Origin: Pirellulales bacterium
GTDB lineage: Bacteria > Planctomycetota > Planctomycetia > Pirellulales > Thermoguttaceae
Length of the DNA: 64,000 nucleotides
Assembly (NCBI GenBank): GCA_020846145.1
Contig: JADLEL010000107.1
Location: 1 to 64,000 of the forward strand
Direction of reading: 5' to 3'
Shown here: positions 31,661-39,968 of the stretch, piece by piece
Position numbering within the stretch: position 1 is the first letter of the stretch
Layout of the letters: each line of letters starts with the position of its first letter
The notes under the pieces: model-generated
Databases searched by the model: none
What the model was told of the DNA's origin: nothing
Seen by the model: the letters and a program-made list of their open reading frames with translations, nothing else
Position numbers and translations under genes: made by a program

Positions 31661-32023
31661 ATGAAAAATATCAACTGCTCCCATTGCCGCACGGAAATCG
31701 ACGCGGAAGACAATTTCTGCCGTAATTGCGGGATGCGGTTGAAGCCGGCCGAGCGCGGGGAGTTTACCCGAGTGCAAATGGTTTCGGAGCCGAATAAACT
31801 CCGGCCGCCGCCGCTCGACAATCCCTGGCTCATTCTCATGATGCTCTTTTTCGTGCTCGGTCCCTTGGCCTTGCCGATGCTTTGGCACGGGCGGGCGTTT
31901 TCTCGACCCTGGAAGTGGTTTTGGACGCTGCTGGTAATCGTTTATACCCTGTTTTTATGTTGGCTCCTTTGGTTCATCACCGTAAAAATGATCCTCGAAC
32001 CGTTGCGACAATTACAGTTTTGA
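31661..32023 (+). CDS. Small membrane protein with N-terminal zinc ribbon
   Basis: 120 residues. The first 25 hold a zinc-ribbon, CSHCRTEIDAEDNFCRNCG, with four cysteines in two CxxC pairs. A hydrophilic linker with LRPPPLDNPW follows, then two membrane helices (LILMMLFFVLGPLALPMLW and FWTLLVIVYTLFLCWLLWF). It lies just before an LptF/LptG-like permease, 38 bases apart, so the two may be cotranscribed. Function unknown. Confidence 0.8.
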   Translation: MKNINCSHCRTEIDAEDNFCRNCGMRLKPAERGEFTRVQMVSEPNKLRPPPLDNPWLILMMLFFVLGPLALPMLWHGRAFSRPWKWFWTLLVIVYTLFLCWLLWFITVKMILEPLRQLQF

Positions 32024-32061
32024 CCTTGACCCGACCTCGTCCGGCCGGGACAATCACGCCC

Positions 32062-33264
32062 ATGTATATTTTCACCAGGTACGTCGTCGCCGAGATCTTG
32101 AAGATCTTCATCTTGACGTTGACGGCGATTACCCTGCTGGTTACGATCGGCATGGGCGTGAAGGAAGGAGCGAGCCGAGGTTGCCCTCCCACGGTGATCC
32201 TCCATTTAATGCCCTACATGCTTCCTTACATGTTAGTCATCACCATCCCGGTGAGCTTGTTGCTGGCGGTGAGCATCGTCTATGGGCGGATGACGGGATC
32301 GAACGAAATCGTAGCCTTGAAATCGTCGGGCATCAGCCCCATGGACGTGATCTGGCCCACCATCGTGCTGGCGTTGCTCTTCAGCATCGGCGCGTTGTAT
32401 CTGCAGGAATTCGCCGCGACCGTGGGCCGCCCGTGCATGGCCCGAGTGCTGATCGAATCGATCGAGGATATCGCCTTGGGGATGTTGAAAAAGGACAAGT
32501 ATTGCAGTTTGCCGGAGTTCGAAATCACGGTTACGGACGTGCGGATGGAGGATAAAATGCTCCTCGATCCCACGATCGTCATCAACGGCCGGGGAAACGA
32601 TCAGAAAATCGTCATCCGCGCCGCCAAGGCGAAACTGGAAACCGATCGCCGCGCCAAAACGGTAAATTTCAAATGCTGGGATTACACGATCGAATATCAA
32701 GGGCAAGGCGGAGTTACGATTAGCGATCCGGGAATGATCGAGCGCACCGTGCCGATCATTGATCCGGGCCGGGACGAGTTCCATCGCGACTGGGTGGCGA
32801 TGCACGAAATCCCCGACCGACTCGCCCAACTCTGGAAAATTGCCGGGGAGATCGACGAACAGCGAACGGCCCTGCGGGAGAGAATCAAGGCATCGCCGCC
32901 CCAATCGGAAGAAAAGTTGAAAGATATCGAGCGGCTCGACGCTTCGCTCAAGGAGCGGCACAAGGACCTTTCGTGGAAGATTCACCGGCTGCAAACCGAG
33001 CCCTACCGCCGGCTCTCCAACGGCTTCACCTGCCTCTGTTTCGCATTGATCGGCGCGCCCGTGGCCATGCTTTGGCGGCACACCGACGTGCTGACCAACT
33101 TTTTCGTCTGCTTCCTGCCGATTCTGGCGGTTTACTATCCGCTGTTGATGATCGGCGAAGACCTTTCCACCTCCGGAAAATTCCCGCCGTTTTCCTTCTG
33201 GATGGGAAACGTCATGCTCATCCTGCCGGGGATATTCTTGCTCAAGTGGGTCGTGAGACATTAA
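32062..33264 (+). CDS. LptF/LptG-family permease (lipopolysaccharide export)
   Basis: 400 residues from ATG 32062 (MYIFTRYVVAEILKIFILTL). The family forms the membrane part of the LptB2FG transporter that extracts LPS from the inner membrane. N-terminal helices (ILTLTAITLLVTIGMGV, MLPYMLVITIPVSLLLAVSI) precede the family-typical GRMTGSNEIVALKSSGISPM cytoplasmic coupling segment. A large periplasmic domain spans about 125-300, containing a charged helical part (ERIKASPPQSEEKLKDIERL) that looks like an insertion, and C-terminal helices follow. No second permease or LptB is adjacent in this window. Planctomycetes do make LPS-like lipid A, so the role is plausible. Confidence 0.88.
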   Translation: MYIFTRYVVAEILKIFILTLTAITLLVTIGMGVKEGASRGCPPTVILHLMPYMLPYMLVITIPVSLLLAVSIVYGRMTGSNEIVALKSSGISPMDVIWPTIVLALLFSIGALYLQEFAATVGRPCMARVLIESIEDIALGMLKKDKYCSLPEFEITVTDVRMEDKMLLDPTIVINGRGNDQKIVIRAAKAKLETDRRAKTVNFKCWDYTIEYQGQGGVTISDPGMIERTVPIIDPGRDEFHRDWVAMHEIPDRLAQLWKIAGEIDEQRTALRERIKASPPQSEEKLKDIERLDASLKERHKDLSWKIHRLQTEPYRRLSNGFTCLCFALIGAPVAMLWRHTDVLTNFFVCFLPILAVYYPLLMIGEDLSTSGKFPPFSFWMGNVMLILPGIFLLKWVVRH

Positions 33265-33365
33265 AGGGGAAGGCGGAAGGCGGAAAAACAATGACGATAC
33301 ACGAATGACGAATATGCTCCTTTCAACATTCCCCCTTCCACCTTCCGCCTTCCGCCTTCCCTTCC
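33265..33365. repeat. Inverted pair of heptamer tracts before the Nif3-like gene
   Basis: Left, GGGGAA followed by two GGCGGAA units (33265-33285); right, CCCCCTT, CCACCTT, CCGCCTT, CCGCCTT in the opposite sense (33330-33360). About 45 bases lie between. The right tract ends at the ATG of the next gene, so no purine-rich ribosome-binding site can exist there. Confidence 0.8.
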
Positions 33366-34145
33366 ATGAACATCCACTCTCTCATCGAGTTCCTCAATCA
33401 ATTCGCCCCGCCCTATTTGGCCGAAGAATGGGACAACGTGGGGCTTTTGGTGGGCGATCCCGACCGCGAAGCGCGGCGCGTGATGACCTGCTTGACGATC
33501 GCGCCCGATAGCGCGCGGGAAGCGATCGACCGGCAAGCCGACCTGATCGTAACGCATCATCCGCTCCCTTTCGCGGCGGTGAAGCGAATCACCGCCGATA
33601 CGGTCCCGGGCCGGCTGCTGTTGGATTTGATCGCCGCGCGAATCGCCGTTTACAGTCCGCACACGGCGTTCGATTCCGCGCCGCGGGGAATCAACGAGCG
33701 ATTGGCCGAAGGATTGCGCCTCCGCGACGTCGCGCCGCTCAAGCCGCATCCCCAAGGCGGCGGCAGCGGCCGCTGCGGCACGCTCGCGGCGCCGCGCACG
33801 CTTTGCGAGTTGGGAACAGAATTGAAACGCTTTCTCAACGTCGAACGGCTGCAATTCGTGGGGCAGGCGGAACAAAAGGTGCGGAAAGTGGCCGTCGGCT
33901 GCGGGGCGGCCGGCGAATTTCTGCCGCTCGCCCGGGAAAACGCCTGCGATTGCCTGGTCGTCGGCGAAATCCGCTTCCACGCCTGCTTGGAGGCCGAGTC
34001 GCTGGGCATCGGCCTGCTGATGCCGGGCCACTTTGCCAGCGAACGCTTCGCCCTTGACTGTCTCGCCGAGGTGCTTGCGGAAAACTTCCCCGATCTCGAA
34101 ATATGGCCCAGCCGGCGGGAGAAAGATCCGGTCCGGTGGGGGTGA
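33366..34145 (+). CDS. Nif3-like dinuclear metal centre protein (DUF34)
   Basis: 259 residues of the NIF3/YbgI (DUF34) family, hexameric proteins with a di-metal site; the physiological activity of the family is unsettled, although it is often annotated as GTP cyclohydrolase I type 2-like. Metal-binding motifs: EEWDNVGLLVGDPDREARRV, DLIVTHHPL with adjacent histidines, YSPHTAFDSAPRGINERLAE, GCGAAGEFLP, GEIRFHACLEAESLGIGLLM and PGHFASE. The length matches the short family form without the PII-like insert. The leader lacks a Shine-Dalgarno because it is filled by a C/T-rich heptamer tract. Confidence 0.93.
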   Translation: MNIHSLIEFLNQFAPPYLAEEWDNVGLLVGDPDREARRVMTCLTIAPDSAREAIDRQADLIVTHHPLPFAAVKRITADTVPGRLLLDLIAARIAVYSPHTAFDSAPRGINERLAEGLRLRDVAPLKPHPQGGGSGRCGTLAAPRTLCELGTELKRFLNVERLQFVGQAEQKVRKVAVGCGAAGEFLPLARENACDCLVVGEIRFHACLEAESLGIGLLMPGHFASERFALDCLAEVLAENFPDLEIWPSRREKDPVRWG

Positions 34146-34397
34146 AGTCAAAGGGGGAAGTCAAAGGGGGAAGGCGGAAGGCGGAAGGCGGAATGTTTCA
34201 CAAAAAGCGTAAAGGAGCGCGGGAGGATGAAGAAATAATTAGCATATTTTTGCTAAACCGCAAGCGGCTTTTTAATCCTTCAGCCTTCATACTTCATACT
34301 TCCCCCTTCCGCCTTCCACCTTCCCCCTTCCACCTTCCCCCTTCCACCTTCCCCCTTCCACCTTCCCCCTTCCGCCTTTCCCGCCTAGAATGGCTAT
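34146..34397. repeat. Inverted heptamer tracts between the Nif3-like and glycosyltransferase genes
   Basis: Left at 34151-34192: GGGGGAA and three or more GGCGGAA units. Right at about 34300-34386: a long run alternating CTTCCCC and CTTCCAC (period 7, higher order 14), ending CTTCCGC. Roughly 100 bases of AT-rich sequence separate them. No gene is seen. Confidence 0.8.
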
Positions 34398-35093
34398 ATG
34401 GTCATTCGCAGCTTAACGGCATTGCCGGTTTACAACGAGAAAGCCCACGTCGAGGGTGTATTGGCGGGGACGCTGAACTATTGCCCGGAGGTTCTGGTCG
34501 TCGATGACGGATCGATCGACGGCAGCTCGGAGCTTCTCGCCGCGCGCGGCGATATCTACTTGATTCGCCACGAGCGCAATCGCGGCTACGGCGCGGCGCT
34601 CGTGTCGGCATTCGAGTACGCGATTGCCCGCGGCTACGACGCGCTGGTAACCATCGATTGCGACGGCCAGCACCAGCCGCAGCTCATCCCCCAATTTCTC
34701 GAAGCGCTAAAGTCGGCCGACATCGTCTCCGGCAGCCGTTATCTGCGCCGTTTCCCCGGCGATACCGAACCGCCCGAGGAACGGCAGCGAATCAACCGCA
34801 CGATAACCGCCGAATTGAACCGCTTGCTCGATTTGCAAATCACCGACGCCTTTTGCGGCTTCAAGGCGTATCGAACCTCCGCGCTGGCTCGACTCCGGCT
34901 TGTCGAAACCGGCTACGCCATGCCTTTGGAGCTTTGGGTGCAAGCCCAGCGTCTGGGACTGAGAATCGTGGAAGTGCCCGTGCCGCTCGTCTATCTCGAC
35001 CTCGAACGCTCCTTCGGCGGCGCGTTGGATCAAGCCGAGACGCGTTTGACGGTATATCGCAAAGTGATCGCCGAGAGCTTGGAAAGAAGTTGA
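34398..35093 (+). CDS. Family 2 glycosyltransferase (DPM1-like)
   Basis: 231 residues, a soluble GT-A fold enzyme that transfers a sugar from a nucleotide donor. Motifs: TALPVYNEKAHVEGVL, the nucleotide loop VVDDGSIDGSSELL, LIRHERNRGYGAALVSAFEY, the metal-site region VTIDCDGQHQPQLIPQFLEA, and the acceptor-side GSRYLRRF. In dolichol/polyprenyl-phosphate mannosyltransferases the same layout is found, and DAFCGFKAYRTSAL fits that subfamily. No membrane helix is present. Start ATG 34398 lacks a visible Shine-Dalgarno; a C/T heptamer tract ends 11 bases before. Confidence 0.9.
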   Translation: MVIRSLTALPVYNEKAHVEGVLAGTLNYCPEVLVVDDGSIDGSSELLAARGDIYLIRHERNRGYGAALVSAFEYAIARGYDALVTIDCDGQHQPQLIPQFLEALKSADIVSGSRYLRRFPGDTEPPEERQRINRTITAELNRLLDLQITDAFCGFKAYRTSALARLRLVETGYAMPLELWVQAQRLGLRIVEVPVPLVYLDLERSFGGALDQAETRLTVYRKVIAESLERS

Positions 35094-35095
35094 AA

Positions 35096-35207
35096 GGGGA
35101 TAGGGGATGGGGGATAGGGGATAGAAAAACAAGGCTGAAGTTGCTTTCCTCTTTCCATTTTCCACTTTCCTCTTGGAACTATTCCCTATCCCCTATCCCC
35201 TACCGCC
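35096..35207. repeat. Inverted heptamer tracts (GGGGATA type)
   Basis: Four units from 35096 (GGGGATA, GGGGATG, GGGGATA, GGGGATA), an AT-rich spacer of about 55 bases, and inverse units (TATCCCC twice, then TACCGCC) that end at the next ATG. The repeat starts three bases after the stop codon of the glycosyltransferase and takes up the whole intergenic space. Confidence 0.85.
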
Positions 35208-36842
35208 ATGACCACCGCGAACGCCACGCAACTTTCCCCGAATCGGCTCCGCGCGCCGCGGGAAAATCGCGGCGTGGTGGTCGATCCGCCCTGGAGCGGC
35301 ATCCCCCGCGCGCTCGATGAGAATATCGCAACGCGTTCCGGTTGGGAGTACGATTTTCAGGGAATATCCGCCAGCCGCTTGATCGCCGCGGCACGCGCTG
35401 AATTGCGCGATGCGGCCATCGACTGGAGGAAAGCCTACGGCGGCTCCGTGCAACCATTCGACGCCGCCGGACCGATCCTGCTTGCCGGACATCAGCCGCA
35501 GATGTTCCATCCCGGCGTGTGGTTGAAGAATTTCGCGCTCGGCCGGTTGGCGGAGAGACGCGCGGCGACGGCCGTCAATTTGATTATCGACAGCGACGTG
35601 GCCGCCAATCCCGCCCTCTTTCTCCCCGCCGGATCGCCCGAAACGCCCGACCGCGAATCGTTGGCGTACGACTTGGCCGAACCGGCCGTGCCGTACGAGG
35701 AACGGCGGATCGAAGACCGGGCGATGTTTGAGAGTTTCGCGGTTCGCGCGCTGGAAAAGGTTTCCCCCTTCGTGAAAAATCCGCTGCTCGAGCAATACTG
35801 GCCGATGGCCGTCGCGCAAAGCCGATCGCGCGGGCTGTTGGGCGCATCGCTGGCCCGATCGCGGCATCTCTTGGAAAACGCCTGGGGTTGCGCGACGTGG
35901 GAAGTTCCGCAGAGCGCGGTGTGCGATCGACCCGCGTTTTTCCGGTTCGCGGCGCATCTCTTGGCGCGGATGCCGCATTTTCTGCCGATCTATAACGCGG
36001 CGGTGGGCGAATATCGGCGGACGCACCGGATTCGCAACCACGCGCAGCCCGTGCCCGATTTGACCGTCGAGGGCGAATGGCTGGAAGCGCCGTTTTGGAT
36101 CTGGACCGCGGAAACGCCGCGCCGCCGCCGGCTCTTCGTCCGCTCCGACGGCAAGGAAACCCTACTCGCCGATCGGCAAAATGTCGAACTGCGATTATCG
36201 CTCTCGCCCGATTCGGACGGCAGCCGGGCGGTCGAGCAATTGATCGAGTGGCGGCGAAAAGGCGTCAAAATCCGCTCCCGCGCGCTCCTTACCACGCTCT
36301 GGGCGCGGCTGGCGCTGGGCGATCTGTTCGTCCACGGCATCGGCGGCGGGAACTACGACCGCGTAACCGATGCGATCGTCGAACGATTCTTCCGGCGTCC
36401 GCCGCCGCATTACCTCGTCCTCTCGGCCACGCTGCACTTGCCGATCGAGCGGCGCGCTCCGCCCGCGGAAGATCCCCGCGTTCCGGCGGCGCGGCTGCGC
36501 GAGTTGTCGCATCATCCCGAACGATTTATCGAACATTTAAGAGACCGATCGGAGGCGGACCGCTCTTCGGCGGCGGCCTCGATCGCCGAAAAACACCGCT
36601 GGATCGAAACGCCGCAAACCCGCGAAAACGCTCGGCGCCGCTGCCGCGGCATTCGCGGCGTCAACGAACGCCTGCAGCCTTGGCTCGCCGACTTGCGTTC
36701 GCAGTGGCAACGACGATACGACGCGGCGCGGACGGAATCGCGAAAGGAAAAAATCCTTAACTGGCGGGAATACGCCTTTTGCCTCTACCCGGAAGAAACG
36801 ATCCGCGAATTCTTCGATGCCTTGCTCCCGGACATCCGTTAA
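35208..36842 (+). CDS. Conserved protein of unknown function with GHQPQMFHPG motif
   Basis: 544 residues, cytoplasmic, no signal peptide. A conserved-looking core carries LLAGHQPQMFHPGVWLKNFA near residue 90, NLIIDSDVAANPALFL near 125, a TEVPQSAVCDRPAFFRF-like segment, LARMPHFLPIYNAAV, and near 375 LWARLALGDLFVHGIGGGNY, followed by DRVTD. The GHQP/HPG and the HGIGG motifs resemble those of HUP-fold BshC-type cysteine-adding ligases, but the match is weak and by eye only. The gene follows the glycosyltransferase and could share its transcript. No Shine-Dalgarno: a CTATCCCCTACCGCC tract precedes ATG 35208. Confidence 0.75.
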   Translation: MTTANATQLSPNRLRAPRENRGVVVDPPWSGIPRALDENIATRSGWEYDFQGISASRLIAAARAELRDAAIDWRKAYGGSVQPFDAAGPILLAGHQPQMFHPGVWLKNFALGRLAERRAATAVNLIIDSDVAANPALFLPAGSPETPDRESLAYDLAEPAVPYEERRIEDRAMFESFAVRALEKVSPFVKNPLLEQYWPMAVAQSRSRGLLGASLARSRHLLENAWGCATWEVPQSAVCDRPAFFRFAAHLLARMPHFLPIYNAAVGEYRRTHRIRNHAQPVPDLTVEGEWLEAPFWIWTAETPRRRRLFVRSDGKETLLADRQNVELRLSLSPDSDGSRAVEQLIEWRRKGVKIRSRALLTTLWARLALGDLFVHGIGGGNYDRVTDAIVERFFRRPPPHYLVLSATLHLPIERRAPPAEDPRVPAARLRELSHHPERFIEHLRDRSEADRSSAAASIAEKHRWIETPQTRENARRRCRGIRGVNERLQPWLADLRSQWQRRYDAARTESRKEKILNWREYAFCLYPEETIREFFDALLPDIR

Positions 36843-36920
36843 TCCCAGGCGGTTAGGATCGGCGAATCAATAACGATCGTGAATCGCTTGCCGAAGCGTC
36901 TTCAAAGCGGGAGGGATCGC

Positions 36921-37085
36921 GAAATGAAGTAAGTGTAAGGGGAGGGGAAAGAGGGAAAATGGAAAAAGGGAAAAATAGTTTTTTTGACTAAATAAGGCAA
37001 GAAACAAGCTGAAAACAATTTCCCATTTTTCCTCTCTCCCCTTTTTCCTCATTACACAATAGGGCACTCCATTCGGCTAAAATGA
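36921..37085. repeat. Paired G-rich heptamer element, copy 2
   Basis: Same organisation as 29191-29370: a GAAATGAAGTAAGTGTAAGG left end, then G/A-rich seven-base units, about 45 unique bases, inverse C/T-rich units, and a right end whose complement reads TTGTGTAATGAGGAAAAAGG after an AGCCGAATGGAG segment. The outer ends are more diverged than in copy 1. Confidence 0.75.
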
Positions 37086-37354
37086 TACGGAAGTCCGAAA
37101 TCGCGAAATAGTCGTCGAAAACCCGATTTTCGCCTTTTCGATTTCGCCGCTGCCCCCCCGGTTATTCCGCGGCAATGGGCGTCGAGCCGGTAGCGGGCGC
37201 AGGCGGTATCGAGAACGCGCCTCGCCAAAAAACCGCACCGGCAATGCTGCCCCAAGCATTGCCGGCGCATTCGTTTTTTTCGATCCCGCCACCGAATCCT
37301 TCCCCCGCGTAAAAACCGCGCGGCAATTCGCGGATCGCGTATGCGGTCGCTTAA

Positions 37355-37454
37355 CCTGAATTATTCATAAGAACGATTTGTAGAAGCGGCATCTTGCCGC
37401 TTTTGCCGAAAATGCGGCAGGATGCCGCATCTACGATGTTTATGAATAATCCCG
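37355..37454. repeat. 100-bp MITE with CGGGATTATTCATA ends, copy 2
   Basis: Opposite orientation to the copy at 30941. Left end CCTGAATTATTCATA, right end TATGAATAATCCCG, with the two GCGGC-type hairpins between in inverse order. The element ends one base before the stop codon of the leftward PEP-CTERM gene. Confidence 0.9.
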
Positions 37455-37455
37455 C

Positions 37456-39438
37456 TTAACGGCGACGACGAGTATAGAACAGTAGTGAAATACCGCCCAA
37501 TCCCAACAAAACGAGCGTTGAAGGTTCGGGAACGGCCGCCAGGGCGGGACCGCCGATCGTGAGCGAGTTTTGCTGAATGGACGCGGCGGTGAGCGTTCCG
37601 CCGTCAACCACGCTGGTGCCGCCGCCGCCGGTAATCGCGCCCACGGTCTGCATGCCGCTGACGATCAAACCCGCGTCGTTTTGGATATCGACCACCGGGT
37701 AGCTCGCGCCATTGTCGTTGCCCGCCAGTTGCATCGAAGCCGCCGCGCTGCCGACGCCGCCTTCGACATAGACCGTGCCCGCGCCGGTCGTGCCGCCCGT
37801 GAGCGTCCCGAAAAACACCGCCGTGCTGCCCGCGCTGACCTTGATCGAGCCGCCATTGGCCACGGGATCCCAAAAGGTGGTGTTGCTGTTGCCCGAAAGG
37901 ATGATTTTACCCGTGGCAGAGTTGCCGATGGATCCGAAAACGTCGGTCGTGCCGAAGCTCACGCCCAGCGTACCTTCGTTGGTCAGGCCCGTGCCGAACC
38001 GCAGGATGGAATCTCGTGCGAAGATATTAGCACCAGCTTGGTTGGTTATGCCTTGCGTAAACTCAATTCCACCTTGGATTACCGAGATTTTTCCGCCATT
38101 TTTATTTCCGGTTGATCCTCCACCGGAAATAACCATGCCTTGAGATTTTTCCACACGAATTTCGCCCTGATTATTCATACCTTCACCCGTAACCACCATG
38201 CCGTTGCCGGCAAGGACTCCTCCATTATTTATCTGCATCAATTCGGTTACCGCGAGGATGCTACCATTGGCGATAACAACCTTTCCAAGATTGTTTATCA
38301 GAAGCCGATAAGCATTGCCATTTTCATTAACCGTAACGGTGTAATTCTGCACGGAGATAAAACGAGAAGCGGAAGGAATTTCCGTACCGTGGTCCCACGT
38401 CGAAGAGGCATTCCAGTTACTATTGGCACTGCTATTGAGGGCGTCATAAGTCGCAATGCGAAATCCGAAGTCGCTGCTCTGCCACGCAGGGCCATAGGGA
38501 TTCACATTGGATTGGGTGTGGAAAAGCAAATCCCCAGGAGGAGTAATCCAACCGCCCCCCTGGATTGATCGAGATGTACCTTCGGGAGCTGTGGCGGACG
38601 TAATCACGGTGTCCAACCATTCCGAGACGTTTCCATTTTGATCGAATGTTCCGGAAGGGCTACTAGAATTCGTGAAGGAGCCCACTGGCCCCACGAAATA
38701 AGGCTGGCCGAATGTAGTGTTCGGTGGCAAGCAAGGCCAAACACCATCTCCGTAATTGGCGTTGTTTCCCGTGTCGGGTAGTATTTTACCAGGTGGAGTG
38801 TCACTCTGAGTTGCATATGCCCAATAGCCGGCATTTGTGCCACCTCCTTTGTAGTATGCTGCTTTGTACCATTCGTCTTCGTTCGGAATAAAATACTTCG
38901 CCCCCACATTCCTGGTGATGGTTCGACCATCGTTGCCGTTATATCCGTTTAGCGAGTAGGCCCCTTCTTCGGTTGACGAGGCATCCTGTGCGCCAGTTGG
39001 CTGCCCATTATGCAACCAATTCGCGAATCGCGCTGCGCGCCAGAAGTTAATCTCGTCAACCGGAAGATTCTGATTCGCCTGATTACCTAAAGAATAAGAG
39101 TAGTTACCCGTTGTACCGAACCTTTGGATATCACAAAAAGCATCGTATTGAGTTACGGGAGAACCCATGTGAGGATGGTAAAGCCCATAGGTATCATTTG
39201 TCGCCACTGCATTAAGGAAGTCCACGTATTGCTGCGCGGTGACTTCGTTTTTCCCCATTCGATAAGCGTAGGGGACCGCCCCATAGCCGGTCGTCCCATC
39301 GGGACACACGCGGGTGTCCGCTGCATTGCCTGGATTTCCCACGAGAACCGTCTCCACAGTCACGGCTTGTGCAATTCCCGAAATGAACGCCAAGCACCAC
39401 AAACACAAAATAGGCAGCCAGATTTTTCTAATGCGCAT
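37456..39438 (-). CDS. Exported SUMF1 plus beta-repeat protein with PEP-CTERM anchor
   Basis: 660 residues from ATG 39438, seven bases after AGGAG. Signal peptide LPILCLWCLAFISGIAQA. A SUMF1/FGE-like domain (about 35-330) shares its blocks with the 18014 gene: YRMGKNEVTAQQYVDFLNAV, PVDEINFWRAARFANWLHNG, YFIPNEDEWYKAAYY, GTFDQNGNVSEWL, FGFRIAT. From about 345 a region rich in Gly, Asn, Thr and short hydrophobic strands (NNLGKVVIANGSILAVTELM, NNQGEIRVEKSQ, GLTNEGTLGVSFG) looks like a right-handed beta-helix/autotransporter-type repeat. The end AAVPEPSTLVLLGLGGISLL followed by FYTRRRR is a PEP-CTERM signal. True FGE active-site cysteines are not seen. A MITE abuts the stop codon. Confidence 0.88.
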   Translation of the reverse strand: MRIRKIWLPILCLWCLAFISGIAQAVTVETVLVGNPGNAADTRVCPDGTTGYGAVPYAYRMGKNEVTAQQYVDFLNAVATNDTYGLYHPHMGSPVTQYDAFCDIQRFGTTGNYSYSLGNQANQNLPVDEINFWRAARFANWLHNGQPTGAQDASSTEEGAYSLNGYNGNDGRTITRNVGAKYFIPNEDEWYKAAYYKGGGTNAGYWAYATQSDTPPGKILPDTGNNANYGDGVWPCLPPNTTFGQPYFVGPVGSFTNSSSPSGTFDQNGNVSEWLDTVITSATAPEGTSRSIQGGGWITPPGDLLFHTQSNVNPYGPAWQSSDFGFRIATYDALNSSANSNWNASSTWDHGTEIPSASRFISVQNYTVTVNENGNAYRLLINNLGKVVIANGSILAVTELMQINNGGVLAGNGMVVTGEGMNNQGEIRVEKSQGMVISGGGSTGNKNGGKISVIQGGIEFTQGITNQAGANIFARDSILRFGTGLTNEGTLGVSFGTTDVFGSIGNSATGKIILSGNSNTTFWDPVANGGSIKVSAGSTAVFFGTLTGGTTGAGTVYVEGGVGSAAASMQLAGNDNGASYPVVDIQNDAGLIVSGMQTVGAITGGGGTSVVDGGTLTAASIQQNSLTIGGPALAAVPEPSTLVLLGLGGISLLFYTRRRR

Positions 39439-39968
39439 AGTGGGTCTCCTTTGTGAAAACCGTGTGAAACAACGTAACCATGATTTGTTTTTTCCTGCCT
39501 CGAAAATCGCGCAGCGATTGCCGGGAAACAATCGATTGCCGTTTTCGAAAGCGGGAAAAGAACACGAAACCGAATGGGCGACGGCCGCCTCCCCCCCGAG
39601 ACGGCATCTTCATCGCTTACCTCTTTAAGCCGGAAATTGACCGGCTATGTGCAAAAAAATCGGTTTATTTTTCAAATCCCCAAACGTGGAGCCATTCCGG
39701 CAGCGTAATGGGGATTTTTTGTTAAGATAGGCAAGCCTTCCCCCTCTTTAGCTCAAATCTCAAATCTGAAATTTCAAATTTCAAATTACAAATTTCAAAT
39801 CTTCAACAGATGCTTCATTATTTCCTCGAAAATGCTTGATTTACCGAATCCGGTTTGTTAAGCTGGAAACTTGTATTTGCGGTTTTGCGGTCTTTTTTTA
39901 CCACGAAACACGCGAAATACACGAAAAGAATCACCCTTATCTTCTCATCCCCTTACGCCTTTTCTCCC
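39439..39968. other. Intergenic region before the sigma factor gene
   Basis: No gene is seen in 530 bases. At 39680-39722 a stem (AAATCCCC with GGGGATTT) with a long loop is followed by T-rich DNA, a possible terminator. At 39753-39801 a heptamer tract (TCAAATC, TCAAATC, TGAAATT, TCAAATT, TCAAATT, ACAAATT, TCAAATC) gives seven units. At 39898-39930 lies a CACGAAA-type tract with period about nine, which the in-frame upstream extension of the sigma gene would translate. Confidence 0.6.
39753..39801. repeat. AT-rich heptamer tract (TCAAATY)
   Basis: Seven consecutive seven-base units, TCAAATC/TCAAATT with two single-base variants. This has the same period as the G-rich tracts elsewhere in the window but a completely different sequence, and no inverted partner nearby. 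Confidence 0.85.

Larger units (their letters stand above)
36843..37455. other. Intergenic region with two repeat elements
   Basis: No gene is seen in 613 bases. It holds copy 2 of the G-rich paired-heptamer element (36921-37085), a neutral stretch from 37086 to 37354 in which I recognise nothing, and copy 2 of the CGGGATTATTCATA MITE (37355-37454), which abuts the stop codon of the next, leftward gene. Confidence 0.6.
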
